From: Bradyrhizobium sp. WSM471
GTDB taxonomy: Bacteria > Pseudomonadota > Alphaproteobacteria > Rhizobiales > Xanthobacteraceae
Assembly: GCF_000244915.1 (NCBI RefSeq)
Contig: NZ_CM001442.1
Coordinates: forward strand, 3,100,001 to 3,164,000
Reading direction: 5' to 3'
Length of the DNA stretch: 64,000 nt
Positions 37,622-46,550 of the stretch are shown piece after piece. A model generated the notes under the pieces. It was not told the origin of the DNA. It was given only the letters and a program-made list of their open reading frames with translations, and made no database searches. Positions within the stretch are counted from its first letter, which is position 1; each line of letters opens with the position of its first letter. A program made the position numbers and the translations under genes.

Positions 37622-39145
37622 ATGACCGAGGACAAGAAGCCAAGCGGGCCCGACCTGAGCAGGGGTGTGACGCTTGCCGCGTTCAAGGACGGCAAATTGC
37701 TCGGCCATGTCGGCGAGGAAGACGTCCTGCTGGTGCAGGCCGGCAGCGAGATCTTCGCGATCGAGCCGGCCTGCAGCCATTATCACGGACCGCTCGCCGA
37801 AGGGCTGGTGGTTGGCGACACCATCCGCTGCCCCTGGCATCACGCCTGTTTCTCCTTGCGGTCAGGCGAGGCGACCCGTCCGCCGGCGCTGAATGCGCTG
37901 GCGGTGTGGGAGGTCTCGCGCGATCAGGACAAGATCGTCGTTCAGCGCAAGCGCGAGATACCGAAGCCTCCGGTGCCTCACCGTACAGCGCCAACGCCGG
38001 AAAAATTCGTCATCATCGGCGGCGGCGCGGCGGGTTTCGCGGCGGCGCAGACGCTCCGTCGCGAGGGCTTTGCCGGCGCCATCACCATGCTCAGCAATGA
38101 CAGCGCGATGCCGGTGGACCGGCCCAATCTCTCCAAGGATTACCTCGCGGGCAACGCGCCGGAGGATTGGCTGCCGCTGCGGGGCGAGGAGGACTATCGG
38201 GACGCCGGGATCGATCTCAGGCTCAACACGAATGTCGCCGCGATCGAGGCGAAGACGCGCAGCGTGACGCTGGGCAACGGCGACAGGCTGCCGTTCGACC
38301 GGCTGCTGCTCGCGACCGGCGCCGAGCCGGTCAGATTGCAGATTCCGGGTGCGGACCAGCCTCATGTCTACACCCTGCGCTCGGTCGCCGACAGCCGCGC
38401 CATCATCAAGGCGGCCGGCAGCGCCAAGCGTGCGCTGGTGATCGGTGCCAGCTTCATCGGCCTCGAAGTTGCGGCCTCCTTGCGGGCACGCAAGATCGAG
38501 GTGCACGTGGTCGCGCCGGACGAACGGCCGATGCAGAAGGTGCTCGGTCCCGAGATGGGCGATTTCGTGCGCGCGCTGCATGAGGAGAATGGTGTTAACT
38601 TCCATCTCGAGGACACCGTGGAAAAGCTGGACGGCACGCGCGCCACGTTGAAGAGCGGCGGCGTGATCGAGGCCGAACTGGTCGTGGTCGGCATCGGCGT
38701 CAAGCCGCGCCTCGCGCTCGCCGAGCAGGCGGGGCTTGCGGCCGACCGGGGCGTCAGCGTCAGCGAATATCTTGAGACCAGCATAGCCGGCATCTTCGCG
38801 GCCGGCGACATCGCGCGCTGGCCCGATCCGCATTCGCGGCAAACCATCCGCGTCGAGCACTGGGTCGTGGCGGAGCGGCAGGGCCAGACCGCGGCACGCA
38901 ACATGCTCGGCAAGCGCGAGCGCTTCGAGGCCGTGCCGTTCTTCTGGTCGCAGCACTATGACGTGCCGATCAACTATGTCGGCCACGCCGAGAGTTTTGA
39001 CGAGATCGCGATCGACGGCAGCATTTCCGGCAAGGACTGCCTGCTGAAGTATCGCAAGGGCGGCCGCGTCCTTGCGGTTGCTTCAATTTATAGGGATCTC
39101 GACAATCTCAAGGCCGAGCTGGAGATGGAGCGGACGCGCGGCTAA
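37622..39145 (+). CDS. Rieske [2Fe-2S] + FAD-dependent reductase (AIFM3-like)
   Basis: 507 aa fusion. Residues 15-112 are a Rieske domain with ligands Cys51-x-His53 (ACSHYH) and Cys70-x-x-His73 (CPWHH). From about residue 128 there is a pyridine-nucleotide-disulphide-type FAD reductase with GGGAAGFAAA, the NAD-site GASFIGLEVAA near residue 278 and the FAD-closing FAAGDIARWP. The plan matches AIFM3/rubredoxin-reductase-like proteins. It would pass electrons from NAD(P)H to an unknown acceptor. The start follows CAAGGAGGCAATGCC. Confidence 0.92.
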   Translation: MTEDKKPSGPDLSRGVTLAAFKDGKLLGHVGEEDVLLVQAGSEIFAIEPACSHYHGPLAEGLVVGDTIRCPWHHACFSLRSGEATRPPALNALAVWEVSRDQDKIVVQRKREIPKPPVPHRTAPTPEKFVIIGGGAAGFAAAQTLRREGFAGAITMLSNDSAMPVDRPNLSKDYLAGNAPEDWLPLRGEEDYRDAGIDLRLNTNVAAIEAKTRSVTLGNGDRLPFDRLLLATGAEPVRLQIPGADQPHVYTLRSVADSRAIIKAAGSAKRALVIGASFIGLEVAASLRARKIEVHVVAPDERPMQKVLGPEMGDFVRALHEENGVNFHLEDTVEKLDGTRATLKSGGVIEAELVVVGIGVKPRLALAEQAGLAADRGVSVSEYLETSIAGIFAAGDIARWPDPHSRQTIRVEHWVVAERQGQTAARNMLGKRERFEAVPFFWSQHYDVPINYVGHAESFDEIAIDGSISGKDCLLKYRKGGRVLAVASIYRDLDNLKAELEMERTRG

Positions 39146-39272
39146 GGCGCCGCATCCGACTTGATTTGCGTCAATGTCGCTGCCCCCGAGGGCTGCTGTG
39201 CTGGCTGTCGTCCCGGTGCGGCGCGCGCTATACTGGCCTGTGCTCGCGGGCTTCCATGCAGGAGTGGCCGTC

Positions 39273-39848
39273 ATGACAAGTGCCTCGGATATCTCCCATC
39301 CTTCCGGCCTGGGCTCCGGGATCGCGGCCCTGCATGCCAAATGGGGCTGGATCGTAGCCTTGGGAGTCGTCTACCTCGTCGCCGGCTTCGTCGCACTTGG
39401 CAGCGTGGTCATGGCGACGGTGGCGAGCGTGATCGTGGTTGGTGCCATGATGATCGTCGCAGGCGCGGCCGAAATCATCGGCGCGTTCCAGATGAAAAGC
39501 TGGGGCAAGTTCGTAATCTGGGCCTTGCTCGGCGTACTCTATGTTATCGCGGGCTTTCTCACCTTCGAGAACCCGCTGTTTGCTGCAGTGTTGCTGACCC
39601 TGTTCCTGGGTGCCTCGCTGCTTGCCTCCGGCGCCGTCCGGCTGTTTCTCGCTTTCAGCATGAAGCGTGAAAGTCCGTGGGTCTGGGTGGCGCTCTCGGG
39701 CGCCATCACGCTGCTGCTGGGGCTGTTGATCCTGGCACGTTGGCCGGTGAACAGCGTCTACATCCTCGGCCTGTTTCTCGGCATCGACCTGATCATGGCG
39801 GGCGCGGGGTGGGTGAGCCTGGGCTTCAGCCTGAAGCGGCGCCACTGA
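39273..39848 (+). CDS. HdeD-family membrane protein
   Basis: 191 aa with about six membrane helices arranged as three similar helix pairs (WIVALGVVYLVAGFVAL, KFVIWALLGVLYVIAGFL, WVWVALSGAITLLLGLLI), the pattern of HdeD (DUF308). HdeD is linked to acid resistance in E. coli; no other acid-stress gene lies nearby, so the role here is open. An AGGAG eight bases before the ATG at 39273 decides the start. Confidence 0.9.
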   Translation: MTSASDISHPSGLGSGIAALHAKWGWIVALGVVYLVAGFVALGSVVMATVASVIVVGAMMIVAGAAEIIGAFQMKSWGKFVIWALLGVLYVIAGFLTFENPLFAAVLLTLFLGASLLASGAVRLFLAFSMKRESPWVWVALSGAITLLLGLLILARWPVNSVYILGLFLGIDLIMAGAGWVSLGFSLKRRH

Positions 39849-39960
39849 TCAGCAACTCGACGCAAGACCCTCTCACGGAACTCCGCTGATCTGGCGTGCT
39901 GGCAAAAAGCAGCACGCTGCGCCTTCCGACTCGCGCGGCGATCATCATCGGGGAGAAACC

Positions 39961-41169
39961 ATGAAAGCCGCTTTGGTCCTGGCTGCAGCCTTGGCTGCCT
40001 GCCTGTCCACGCCTGTCTCCGCGCAAAAATCCTACGGTCCCGGCATCAGCGACACCGAGATCAAGATCGGCAACACCATGCCCTATAGCGGTCCCGCATC
40101 GCCGCTCGGCATCACCGGCAGGGTGATCTCGGCCTATTTCGACGAGGTGAACGAGAAGGGCGGGATCAACGGCCGCAAGCTCAATCTGCTGTCGCTCGAC
40201 GACGCCTTCTCGCCGCCGAAGACCATGGAAGCGGCGCGGCGGCTGGTCGAGGGTGACGGCGTCGCCTTCATCTTCGCGACCATGGGCACCGCGCCGAGCT
40301 CGGCGATCGCGAAATATCTCAACAGCAACAAGGTGCCGCAGCTGTTTCTGATCAGCTCGGCCTCGAAGTGGAACGATCCCGCCAACATGCCCTGGTCGAT
40401 GGCGCTGCCATGGGCACCGAACTACACCAGCGAGGCCGCCATCGACGTCGCCTATGCCCGTGCCAAGAACCCGAACGCGCGCTTCGCGGTGCTCTATCAG
40501 AACGACGACGCCGGCAAGGAATATCTGCGCGGCGTCAAGGAAGCGCTTGGTGCCGACGCCGACAAAGTGATTGCGATGGCGTCGAGCTTCGAGGTCGCCG
40601 ACCCCACCGTCGATTCCCAGGTGCTGACGCTCGCCAACACCAAGGCCGACGTGTTCATGATCTATTCGGTGACGCCGCGTGCCTGCGCCCAGGCGATCCG
40701 GAAAGCACATGAGGTCGGCTGGCAGGCGACGCGCTTCCTCGCCTCGGGCTGTGCCAACAAGGCCACCGTGATGGTCCCGGCCGGCCTCGATGCCGGCAAG
40801 GGCGTGCTCTCGCTCGGCTCGCTCAAGCCGTTCGTCGAGGTGCCGAAGGATGATCCGGCGATGACGGCCTATATCGATTTCATGAAGAAGCGCCTGCCCA
40901 ATGCCGACGTCAACAACGTCGCAGGTCTCTACGGCTACACCGTCGCCGAGGCATTGGTGGTCTTGCTGAAGCAGTGCAAGGACAATCTGACGCGCGAGAA
41001 CATCATGGCGCAGGCGGCCAATTTGAAGAACGTGCCGCTGTCGCTGCTGATGCCCGGCATCACGCTCAACACCACGCCGCAGGATTTCCGCCCGATCAAG
41101 GACGGCTATATGCTCGAGTTCAACGGCACCGACTGGATCGTGGCAAGCGAGCTGTTGCGCGGGACGTGA
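39961..41169 (+). CDS. ABC transporter periplasmic substrate-binding protein (LivJ/K type)
   Basis: 402 aa with a cleavable signal peptide ([22 protein letters not shown]). The mature part shows the type I periplasmic binding fold: [20 protein letters not shown], the hinge segment [19 protein letters not shown] and [14 protein letters not shown]. This family serves branched-chain amino-acid and aromatic-acid transporters. No permease or ATPase gene is adjacent; an acyl-CoA dehydrogenase follows, which suggests an organic-acid ligand (inference). Confidence 0.92.
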   Translation: MKAALVLAAALAACLSTPVSAQKSYGPGISDTEIKIGNTMPYSGPASPLGITGRVISAYFDEVNEKGGINGRKLNLLSLDDAFSPPKTMEAARRLVEGDGVAFIFATMGTAPSSAIAKYLNSNKVPQLFLISSASKWNDPANMPWSMALPWAPNYTSEAAIDVAYARAKNPNARFAVLYQNDDAGKEYLRGVKEALGADADKVIAMASSFEVADPTVDSQVLTLANTKADVFMIYSVTPRACAQAIRKAHEVGWQATRFLASGCANKATVMVPAGLDAGKGVLSLGSLKPFVEVPKDDPAMTAYIDFMKKRLPNADVNNVAGLYGYTVAEALVVLLKQCKDNLTRENIMAQAANLKNVPLSLLMPGITLNTTPQDFRPIKDGYMLEFNGTDWIVASELLRGT

Positions 41170-41212
41170 GGGCAAGCGAGCGCCCGCTTTGGAGGCACCG
41201 ATGTTTCCACAT

Positions 41213-41298
41213 CGTCATGGCCGGGCTTGTCCCGGCCATCCACGTCTTGCCCCTGGCACGAAAGGACGTGGATGCCCGGGACAAGCCCGGGCATGACG
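41213..41298. repeat. Inverted repeat (TGCCCGGGCTTGTCCC family), copy 3
   Basis: CGTCATGGCCGGGCTTGTCC and GGACAAGCCCGGGCATGACG form nearly perfect arms, with CATCCACGTC / GACGTGGATG inside. It sits between the substrate-binding protein and acyl-CoA dehydrogenase genes, 30 bases before the latter's start. Confidence 0.8.
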
Positions 41299-41327
41299 AC
41301 CTCAGATGTTGCGAACAGGAGAACACA

Positions 41328-42557
41328 ATGGACTTTCACCACTCCGAACGTTCGCTCGAGTTGCAGGAGCGCGTCCGCCGGTTCATGCGCACGCATGTCG
41401 AGCCGGTCGAGGAGCTCTATTACGAGCAGGTGAAGCCGGAAGTGACACGCTACAAGACGCCACAGGTCCTTCAGGACTTGAAGCGGCTGGCGCGCGAGCA
41501 GGGGCTTTGGAACCTGTTCCTCTCCGGCGAGCACGGTCAAGACCTTAACAACACTGGCCTCAGCAATCTCGAATACGCGCCGGTGAAGGAGATCATGGGC
41601 CGCATCCTCTGGGCGCCGGAGGTGTTCAATTGCTCGGCGCCGGACGTCGGCAACATGGAGGTGTTGGCAAATTACGGCACGCCGGCACAGCAGGAGCGCT
41701 GGCTGAAGCCGCTTCTGGAAGGACGCATCCGCTCCGGCTTCTCGATGACGGAGCCGCAGGTCGCCTCCAGCGATGCCACCAACATCCAGTGCGAGATCAA
41801 GCGCGACGGCGGCGACTACGTCATCAACGGCCGCAAATGGTTCACCTCCGGCGCGATGAACGAGGATTGCGGGATCCTGATCGTGATGGGCAAGACCGCG
41901 CCCGAAGATCCCGATCGCCACCGCCAGCAATCCATGATCCTGGTGCCGAGAGCGACGCCCGGCGTACGCATCGTCCGCGACATGCTGACCTACGGCTATG
42001 ATGACGCGCCGGTCGGCCATCCCGAGATCGTCTACGAGAACGTTCGCGTGCCCGCGGAGAACATCCTGCTCGGCGAGGGCCGCGGCTTCGAGATCGCGCA
42101 AGGCAGGCTCGGCCCCGGCCGTATCCATCATTGCATGCGGCTGATCGGCTGCGCGCAGCGTGCGCTGGAATTGATGTGCCAGCGCGCGGTCTCCCGCACA
42201 GCGTTCGGCAAGCCGCTCGCAGAGCAGGGCTCGGTGCGCGAGGACATCGCGCACTCATTCTGCGAGATCGCGCAGGCGCGCTTGCTGACGCTGCAGGCCG
42301 CCGACAGGATGGACCGCGAGGGCAACAAGATGGCGCGCGACCTGATTGCCGCCGCCAAGATCGTGGTGCCCAGCATGGCCGCCCGCGTCATCGACCGCGC
42401 CATCCAGATCCACGGCGCCGCCGGCGTCTCGCAGGACACGTTCCTGGCGCGTGCTTACGTTTACGCCCGCTTCATCCGCATCGGCGACGGACCGGATCAG
42501 GTGCATCTGGCAGCGGTGGGGAAGGAGCTGATCAAGCGAGGCGGGGTGATGGCTTAG
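41328..42557 (+). CDS. Acyl-CoA dehydrogenase
   Basis: 409 aa flavoenzyme. Landmarks: [18 protein letters not shown] (substrate/FAD contact), [11 protein letters not shown], an [23 protein letters not shown] segment, and [18 protein letters not shown] near the C-terminus. The catalytic base position, usually a Glu in this last region, is occupied by sequence of the ACAD10/11-like or long-chain-type subgroup, so chain-length class is uncertain. It introduces a 2,3 double bond into an acyl-CoA. An ACAGGAGAACACA ribosome-binding site fixes the start at 41328. Confidence 0.93.
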   Translation: MDFHHSERSLELQERVRRFMRTHVEPVEELYYEQVKPEVTRYKTPQVLQDLKRLAREQGLWNLFLSGEHGQDLNNTGLSNLEYAPVKEIMGRILWAPEVFNCSAPDVGNMEVLANYGTPAQQERWLKPLLEGRIRSGFSMTEPQVASSDATNIQCEIKRDGGDYVINGRKWFTSGAMNEDCGILIVMGKTAPEDPDRHRQQSMILVPRATPGVRIVRDMLTYGYDDAPVGHPEIVYENVRVPAENILLGEGRGFEIAQGRLGPGRIHHCMRLIGCAQRALELMCQRAVSRTAFGKPLAEQGSVREDIAHSFCEIAQARLLTLQAADRMDREGNKMARDLIAAAKIVVPSMAARVIDRAIQIHGAAGVSQDTFLARAYVYARFIRIGDGPDQVHLAAVGKELIKRGGVMA

Positions 42558-42906
42558 GGACGATCTCTCCTTCTTTGTAGAAGAAGGTGCCTGCCTCCGC
42601 CCCAGCGCGTCGCGGCGATGATCGCGCTCCTGGGAAAAACAACGTCAATAAGAATGAACACGGTCAGGCAGGCGGGCGCATCGATTAGCCTGATTTGTAA
42701 CGCCGCGAGACTCATGTCGTCGCGCTATTTCACTGTCGCTCTCGTCGTCATGCTGTTGACGCAATGTCTGTCTTAGACGGCGACAACTAAGACGCCGTGC
42801 TGGAACTATTGCGGTTCCTGCAAACTGTTCCGGAGCCAGGGGTGGCTCGACCCGCAAAACGATTTGCGGCATCGGAACCGAACAATCGAAAATCACAGGA
42901 GATATA
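42558..42906. other. Intergenic region, no gene seen
   Basis: About 350 bases with lower GC than the surroundings. Open frames here have no ribosome-binding site or domain. An AT-richer part from 42640 to 42780 may contain the promoter of the RlpA-like gene; AGGAGATAT lies immediately before that gene's ATG. Confidence 0.5.
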
Positions 42907-43398
42907 ATGGTGTTCCGATCGAGCGCCGCAATTTGCGGCGCCGTAATTGCGCTTGCCGTTTCCGTTTCTATTGCGCGATGTGAAGCTGGTGGGGTTCACT
43001 CAAGCACTGCCGACAATGCCGCTTCCGGGGAAGCGATCGTTGGCGCGGCATCCATGTACAATCCGTTCAAGCCGGGCAACGAGGAGGGCGGCCCGAAGAC
43101 GGCTTCCGGCGAGCGCTATGATCCCTCGGTATGGTCGGCTGCCATCAAGACGAGCTTGCGTAAGAAATTCGGTGGGGTCCGATTTGGCGCGAAGCCGAAA
43201 TACGCCCTCGTCGAGGCCGTCGGCAAGAAAGTCATCGTCAGGATAAATGACGTGGGACCACTAAGGCCTGGCCGCATCATCGACTTCAATGAGCGGACCA
43301 TGCGCCATTTCGATCCGAGCCTGGAGCGTGGGGTCATTCCTGACGTAAAAGTCCGGCCGCTTGCCGGCGGCGATTGGACACCCGGACCGGTTGGTTGA
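42907..43398 (+). CDS. Exported RlpA-like double-psi beta-barrel protein
   Basis: 163 aa with an N-terminal signal sequence (about 25 residues, to IARCEA). The rest matches the RlpA/expansin double-psi beta-barrel: ASMYNPFKPG, TASGERYDPS, VRINDVGPLRPGRIIDFNERTMRHF. The last segment includes the Asp used by lytic transglycosylase-type RlpA proteins. It is shorter than RlpA and has no SPOR domain, so it is probably a periplasmic cell-wall-acting protein without septal targeting. Confidence 0.8.
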   Translation: MVFRSSAAICGAVIALAVSVSIARCEAGGVHSSTADNAASGEAIVGAASMYNPFKPGNEEGGPKTASGERYDPSVWSAAIKTSLRKKFGGVRFGAKPKYALVEAVGKKVIVRINDVGPLRPGRIIDFNERTMRHFDPSLERGVIPDVKVRPLAGGDWTPGPVG

Positions 43399-43511
43399 AT
43401 CGCGCACCAGAAGGTCGCGCAGCACGGCCGAAGATCCCGGGCGCCGCGCCATCGCCGCGATGACATCATGGTTTGCTGCGCGCCCGTAGCAGCCATGTCC
43501 ACGCGTCCAAA

Positions 43512-45485
43512 CTACGAAGCGGCCGTGATCTTCGAAATCTGGCCTTCGGCTCCTGTGCCAAGGGAGTCCACACCTGTCGCCTCTATGCAGAGTTTGAGCG
43601 CTCCGCCCAGAGTTGCAGCAGCCAGATCCGCCTTGGCACCTTCCCGCAGGCTTTCCAGCGCCGCTGGGTCGATGTCCTTCATCCAGCAACCCAGAATGAT
43701 TGTAGCCTTCGGCAATTTACGGCGAAGCCGTCGCACCGAGTAGCGCATATGGGCAGGACTACTTGCGTCCATATAGACAAGACAGGCAATGGCGACCCCG
43801 GCGGTCTCCAGCCGGAAGATATTCGCCGTCGATAACGCTCCCGCTGCTTCAACTCGGGACGACAAACCATGCGCATCCGTCAGTTGAGCCAGCATGATCG
43901 CAGCGGCTTCGTCGATCGGATTTCGTCCAGCCAAGCAGAGCACGGGATGATCGCCTTGCCATTCAGAAGGCAAGTCCTCCTTGCGCAGCACCCGCAGGCT
44001 CTCATAAGGCGCGTCCTCAGCCACGCCCTCTATGGCAGATGTAGCTTCGACATCAGTTGTCGGGTTGACCTTCGGCGACGGACGCTCATCCTGCTCCGAA
44101 ATGTTATTGGCAAATTCCTGGACCGCATCCCTGATTTTGGTCAGCCGGTCGGGAGCCAGAGCGCCGCGCTCGGCATCCGCTTGAGCCAGTTGCAGTCCTC
44201 GCAGGGCGACTTCGTCGTAATAGGAGCCAAGAGATCGCTCCTTCAAGAACTCCTCGGCTTTTGCCGATGCTTCTGTTGGATCGCCGGCGAGCATCCGCTG
44301 ATAGAATATCTCAGGCGGAGAGAGCGCTGGTCGGTCTCCGAACATGACGTCCAGGAACTCCAGGCGCTCGACATGGCGGCCCAGTACGACCAGACACACG
44401 GTAAGGGGGGTCGCGAGAACGAGGCCGATTGGACCCCAGAGCGCCGTCCAGAACGTCGCGGAAGCCACAACGGCCACCGGCGAGAGTCCCGTGCTGTGTC
44501 CATAGACCATCGGCTCCAGCACATGGCCGACGACCGGCTCAACCACCACGAACAGCGCGATCGTCCACAGCAGCATCGTCCAGGTTGGATCGACGGCGAC
44601 CGCGAGAGCGAGAGGAAACGCGGCGGCGATGACTGCCCCAATGTAAGGCACGAAGCGCAGCACTGCTGCCAGAATGCCCCACAGGATCGCGCTTGGAACG
44701 CCGATCAGCCAGAGACCCATTCCGATGATGATGCCGAAGCTCCCGTTCAGCAGAAGCTGGATCAGGAAAAGCCGGCTGAGGCGGCTCGCCGCGTCATCAA
44801 GGGCAGCCGTGGTGCGCTGCAGGTCGTCCGAACCGGCCAGCCTGATCAGACGATTACGAAGATCCTCGCGCTGAAGCAAAATGAAGATCACGAATATGAC
44901 GATGATCCCGGTCGTTGCGAGCGGATGAAGCAACGGTGAAATCAGCGTTTGCAAGCTCTCCAGCGCGCCGGGATCGGGCTGAAGCACTTCCACAGGAACG
45001 GGCTTCGGCGAGGCCGCTTTCGGAGCTGCTATGGTCCCCAACGAATTCGCGGCTTCCTTGGGCTTGTCGAGCTCTTTGCTGAGGTCCTTCAACATGCTCG
45101 AAGCCCGCTCGAGCGTGCCTCGACCGGCGGTGGTCTCACGGAAGGATTGGATCTTCTCGCTGATTGTGGACTGATATCGCGGCAAATCGCCGGCCAGCTG
45201 CGCGAGTTGGGTAGCGAGCAGACTGCCCATCGCAAATATGAACGCGAAGGCGATCACGACCACGCTCACCACAGCCAAACTGCGTGGAATGCGCAGACGT
45301 TGAACCAGTCGAACCAGAGGCGCCAGCACGAAGCTGAGCAAGACGGCCAGCGCTATCGGAATGATGATCTCGCGACCATAATACAGCACCATGACAATGA
45401 TCGCGGCGAGAATAGCCATCGCCACGGCGCTCAGTAGCGAAATCAGTTCTTCCGGAGTTCGTGCTTTGAATGGCTGCCTGATCAC
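43512..45485 (-). CDS. AI-2E family permease with long C-terminal extension
   Basis: 657 aa. The first about 370 residues are the AI-2E (PerM/YdiK) family: about eight membrane helices, with a soluble loop rich in Lys/Pro after helix 3, and the typical GVPSAILWGILAAVLRFVPYIGAVIAA and LSPVAVVASATFWTALWG segments. The remaining 280 residues are soluble. After a helical part, residues about 530-630 form an alternating strand-helix region (VLCLAGRNPIDEAAAIM, VAIACLVYMDASS, ATIILGCWM) resembling a cobalamin-binding-like Rossmann fold without its His motif. Transported compound unknown. Confidence 0.85.
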   Translation of the reverse strand: MIRQPFKARTPEELISLLSAVAMAILAAIIVMVLYYGREIIIPIALAVLLSFVLAPLVRLVQRLRIPRSLAVVSVVVIAFAFIFAMGSLLATQLAQLAGDLPRYQSTISEKIQSFRETTAGRGTLERASSMLKDLSKELDKPKEAANSLGTIAAPKAASPKPVPVEVLQPDPGALESLQTLISPLLHPLATTGIIVIFVIFILLQREDLRNRLIRLAGSDDLQRTTAALDDAASRLSRLFLIQLLLNGSFGIIIGMGLWLIGVPSAILWGILAAVLRFVPYIGAVIAAAFPLALAVAVDPTWTMLLWTIALFVVVEPVVGHVLEPMVYGHSTGLSPVAVVASATFWTALWGPIGLVLATPLTVCLVVLGRHVERLEFLDVMFGDRPALSPPEIFYQRMLAGDPTEASAKAEEFLKERSLGSYYDEVALRGLQLAQADAERGALAPDRLTKIRDAVQEFANNISEQDERPSPKVNPTTDVEATSAIEGVAEDAPYESLRVLRKEDLPSEWQGDHPVLCLAGRNPIDEAAAIMLAQLTDAHGLSSRVEAAGALSTANIFRLETAGVAIACLVYMDASSPAHMRYSVRRLRRKLPKATIILGCWMKDIDPAALESLREGAKADLAAATLGGALKLCIEATGVDSLGTGAEGQISKITAAS

Positions 45486-45526
45486 AGCTCCTCGCTAGGC
45501 CGGGAAAGACGGCGAGTTTGTAGTTG

Positions 45527-45556
45527 AAAAAAGCCGCGGATTGCTCCGCGGCTTTT
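45527..45556 (-). terminator. Intrinsic terminator of the small exported-protein gene
   Basis: A perfect 12-bp stem AAAAGCCGCGGA / TCCGCGGCTTTT with a TTGC loop, 20 bases after the stop at 45577. On the minus strand the stem is followed by six Ts, so it is best read as the terminator of that gene, with possible weak action on the plus strand. Confidence 0.85.
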
Positions 45557-45576
45557 GCATTCACAGGATTCGTATC

Positions 45577-45885
45577 TCAGTAAGTGCCGATCCCGACGCT
45601 CACGCCGGGAGCGCGGAAGCCGATGCCGCTGCGCTCTTCATAGCCGCGCCGCTCGATGTAGCGCTCGCGAGGTGCATATCCGTAGGAATCGCGCCCATCG
45701 CGGATGATAACACGGCGCTCGCTGCGCTCGCGCCAGCAACGACCGTCTTCATTGCAGACCATGCGCACGTTTTGAACGTTGCTGTCCGGTGCGGCGGAAA
45801 GGTTGGGGGACAGCGGGGCTGCGGAAGCAGCGGTCACGAGAAGGGTAGTTGCTGCGGCCGTCAGTGCGGCTGTTAAAAATTTCAT
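45577..45885 (-). CDS. Small exported Arg/Tyr-rich protein of unknown function
   Basis: 102 aa. The first about 22 residues are a clear signal peptide (AALTAAATTLLVTAASAAP). The mature part is short, with two Cys (VCNEDGRCW) that could pair, followed by a repetitive Arg/Glu/Tyr stretch and a glycine-rich end. I recognise no domain. Its own terminator and the upstream element GGAACCATTGGG (minus strand, 45936-45950) suggest an independent, possibly stress-type, transcription unit. Confidence 0.75.
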   Translation of the reverse strand: MKFLTAALTAAATTLLVTAASAAPLSPNLSAAPDSNVQNVRMVCNEDGRCWRERSERRVIIRDGRDSYGYAPRERYIERRGYEERSGIGFRAPGVSVGIGTY

Positions 45886-46032
45886 GGTGTTTCTCCAAAA
45901 TGTGATGTGTCAGTGAGGCAATAGACTGGGAACCCAATGGTTCCATGGCTGAACAGATATCGTCAGCTGCCACCACTCTGTTCGCAGACATCGCCGTGCC
46001 CGAAAAACAGGTCAACTCGCCATGATTGGCGA

Positions 46033-46215
46033 TTATGACTTGGAAGATGGGATTGCGGAGAGAGTCATCGCGCGGTCTCTGTGAAGATCGGCTTCGAGAT
46101 CCTGGACGATGTCGTGGAGCAGCACGGCGGCAAGCGGATCAGTCACCTCTCGCTCCAACGCCCTGTAGCGCCAGATCCTGACCTCCTGGTCGTCGAATTG
46201 GCCCTCTGTCGACAT
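46033..46215 (-). CDS. Small acidic protein of unknown function
   Basis: 60 aa. A strong CCGGAGGGATTACAGC ribosome-binding site precedes the ATG at 46215, which is the main reason to accept it. The sequence (VRIWRYRALEREVTDPLAAVLLHDIVQDLEADLHRD) is one amphipathic helix-rich unit without a known domain. It lies in an AT-richer gap between the exported-protein gene and the chemoreceptor. Confidence 0.6.
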   Translation of the reverse strand: MSTEGQFDDQEVRIWRYRALEREVTDPLAAVLLHDIVQDLEADLHRDRAMTLSAIPSSKS

Positions 46216-46382
46216 GCTGTAATCCCTCCGGCTAACGACGCAGAGGCGGCTGTATAGTTTCGCTAAAATTGTTGGATCAGTGTCTATGGTTCATCAACGG
46301 TAAGCGATGAGAGGCGGCCTCAGCCAGCCTTCGGCTTCTCACGATCTACCGGCCCAGCGCGGAAAGCTCCAACATTGACATC

Positions 46383-46507
46383 ATGCCAGTGTTTTGCCCG
46401 ACGAGTCAAATATCATTTCGAAAAATACGAATATTTTGGAACTAGAGCCAAGCCATTGATATCGCTGTCCCCGGCTACTGTGCATGGGGTTGTTTTCGCG
46501 TTTTTTG
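46383..46507. repeat. Dispersed repeat (TGCCAGTGTTTTGCCCGACG ... TACTGTGCATGGGG), copy 1
   Basis: Two blocks, TGCCAGTGTTTTGCCCGACG and TACTGTGCATGGGGTTGTTT, joined by a variable middle of about 70 bases. The same two blocks occur at 63525-63758 with a middle about 110 bases longer. It lies downstream of the chemoreceptor gene; the in-frame reading through it is not a protein. Confidence 0.65.
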
Positions 46508-46550
46508 ATGGAGCGACCCACCGCCGGCTCTGCTGGCGATGGACGTGCTG

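Noticed and set aside
42645..42896. 83-codon minus-strand open frame before the RlpA-like gene
   Set aside because: No start signal or domain and composition unlike neighbouring genes; more likely promoter region.
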